A DNA stretch of 64,000 nucleotides from Pseudomonadota bacterium (GTDB lineage Bacteria; Pseudomonadota; Alphaproteobacteria; Sphingomonadales; Sphingomonadaceae), in the NCBI GenBank assembly GCA_023458055.1, contig JAEXAW010000084.1, forward strand, positions 124,001 to 188,000. Reading direction: 5' to 3'. Below are positions 62,987-64,000 of the stretch, piece after piece. The stretch's first letter is position 1; every line of letters starts with the position of its first letter. The position numbers and the translations under genes are program-made. Below the pieces are notes generated by a model that worked only from the letters and a program-made list of their open reading frames with translations, was not told where the DNA came from and did no database searches.

Positions 62987-64000
62987 CTAAGCCAGTTCCA
63001 CCAAGGTCACCTGATAGCCGTCCTTGCGCAGGGCGGCGATCAGGCGGTTCAAATGGTCGCGGTCGCGCGTTTCGCATTCGATGTCCGTAATCAGGCCCTT
63101 GGCGGGGAGCGTGGTGAAGACGCGCTGGTGGTAGATTTCGATGATGTTGACCTGATGTTCGTCAAATGCGCGCATCACTTTGAACAGTGCGCCGGGGCGA
63201 TCCTGTAGGCGGATACGGAGGCGCGCGAGGCGGCCCGAGCGGGCGAGATCGCGCAGCAGCACGTTCGCCAGCAACCGCGTGTCGATATTGCCGCCCGACA
63301 GGGTCAGCCCGATATTGCGTCCTTCAAACCGGTCCCCATGCGCGAGCAAAGCGGCAAGGCCCGCCGCGCCGCCGCCTTCGACCACAGTTTTTTCAATCTG
63401 GAGGAGCAGGCTCACCGCGCGCTCCAGATGGCGTTCGCCGACCAGCACAATGTCATCCGCCAGCGCCTCGACGATCTGTGCGGTGAAGGCACCGGGCACC
63501 TTGACCGCAATGCCTTCGGCCAGCGTATCGCCTTCGCTCGGCATATCGACATGGTTGATATGCGCATACATGGACGGATAAAGTTCCGCCTGTACGCCAT
63601 AGAGCGCGATGTCGGGCTTGATCCCCCGGGCGGCCGTGCCCATGCCGGAAAATAATCCGCCGCCGCCAATCGGGATGATCAGCGTGTCGATCTCGGGCGC
63701 ATCGGCGAGCATTTCGAGCGCCACCGTCCCCTGCCCCGCCGCCACATTGGGATCATCGAACGGCTGGACGAAGGTGAGGCCGCGCTCCTTTTCAATCTCA
63801 TAGGCGCGCGCCAGCGCTTCATCGAAATTTTCGCCGTGCAGCACAATTTCCGCGCCGTGGCTTTGCGTCTGATAGACTTTGACCGTTGGCGTGGTGCGCG
63901 GCATGACGATGGTGACGGGGACGCCCAGCCGCGCGCCATGATAGGCCAGCCCTTGCGCATGATTGCCTGCGGACGCGGCGATCACCCCGCGCGCGCGTTG
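62987..64000 (-). CDS. ilvA: Threonine ammonia-lyase, N-terminus outside window
   Basis: PLP enzyme making 2-oxobutyrate and ammonia from threonine, first step of isoleucine synthesis or a catabolic route. 338 codons are present; the N-terminal ~70 residues with the PLP lysine lie beyond 64000. Visible parts: ASAGNHAQG near the right edge, IPIGGGGLFSGMG (phosphate-binding tetraglycine loop), and the ACT domain DRPGALFKVMRAFDEHQVNIIE near the end (part). One ACT domain fits the TdcB/IlvA2 sort rather than the two-ACT E. coli IlvA. Convergent with the ferritin-like gene. Confidence 0.93.
   Translation of the reverse strand, partial: QRARGVIAASAGNHAQGLAYHGARLGVPVTIVMPRTTPTVKVYQTQSHGAEIVLHGENFDEALARAYEIEKERGLTFVQPFDDPNVAAGQGTVALEMLADAPEIDTLIIPIGGGGLFSGMGTAARGIKPDIALYGVQAELYPSMYAHINHVDMPSEGDTLAEGIAVKVPGAFTAQIVEALADDIVLVGERHLERAVSLLLQIEKTVVEGGGAAGLAALLAHGDRFEGRNIGLTLSGGNIDTRLLANVLLRDLARSGRLARLRIRLQDRPGALFKVMRAFDEHQVNIIEIYHQRVFTTLPAKGLITDIECETRDRDHLNRLIAALRKDGYQVTLVELA

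Overview
The window looks like a chromosomal segment of a sphingomonad (Alphaproteobacteria, Sphingomonadales). The bases are GC-rich, codons end mostly in G/C, and overlapping ATGA, GTGA and TAATG junctions are frequent. The gene content fits: ctaA-type heme A synthase, a Zur/MerC/dxs block, lnt and metK neighbours, DUF3035 after lspA, a DUF4166/DCC operon, a large TonB-dependent receptor, and many dispersed GC-rich palindromic repeats. The genus cannot be fixed from the sequence alone.

Layout. 1-1226: a lipoprotein cut by the window edge, and sdhB (minus strand). 1378-6150: a tightly packed surface-glycan locus (CDP-glycerol-transferase-like protein, GT4, Wzx-type flippase, GT4). 6147-7813: a nucleotidyltransferase and an alpha/beta hydrolase. 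7894-11507: a secreted unknown, a beta-helix protein paired with a diheme cytochrome, and a small membrane protein. 11531-16585: a gluzincin/TPR protein divergent from a GbsR/MarR regulator, then a DUF4166/DCC/dehydrogenase operon. Three copies of one operator (ATTTCT-N8-AGAAAT) tie the regulator to that operon. 16848-22421: rpsI-rplM, an unexplained transcription unit with a textbook promoter and terminator, an antitoxin without a toxin, a coiled-coil/zinc protein abutting dxs, then dxs, zur and merC.

22666-33525: ctaA, then a long minus-strand housekeeping series (purE-purK-folA-dipeptidase, ribF, ileS-lspA-DUF3035-K+ channel). A palindromic repeat sits in frame inside the ileS editing domain, and a six-part palindromic array lies between the dipeptidase and ribF. 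33745-41667: a soluble diguanylate cyclase, acnA, an AT-richer orphan ParA ATPase, an SDR and a secreted DUF4347 protein. 41688-48801: trmB is separated from metK-lnt by a plus-strand stress block (hemerythrin, small unknown, large catalase). 49307-54662: MarR/ilvE, tRNA-Gln, a VOC protein, a PHA-system protein, a ketoacyl synthase and small unknowns. 54743-62341: a beta-lactamase-fold hydrolase followed by a TonB receptor, gamma-glutamyltransferase and M20 amidohydrolase, which look like a gamma-glutamyl-compound scavenging unit. The window ends with a ferritin-like protein and a truncated threonine ammonia-lyase.

Most of the window is ordinary chromosome. The least explained items are the three-operator regulon at 13.1-16.6 kb, the roughly 390-nt transcription unit at 18.1-18.5 kb, the repeat inserted in ileS, the orphan ParA gene, and the caspase/CHAT-like features of the DUF4347 protein. 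All family assignments come from reading the translated sequence; no database search was run.
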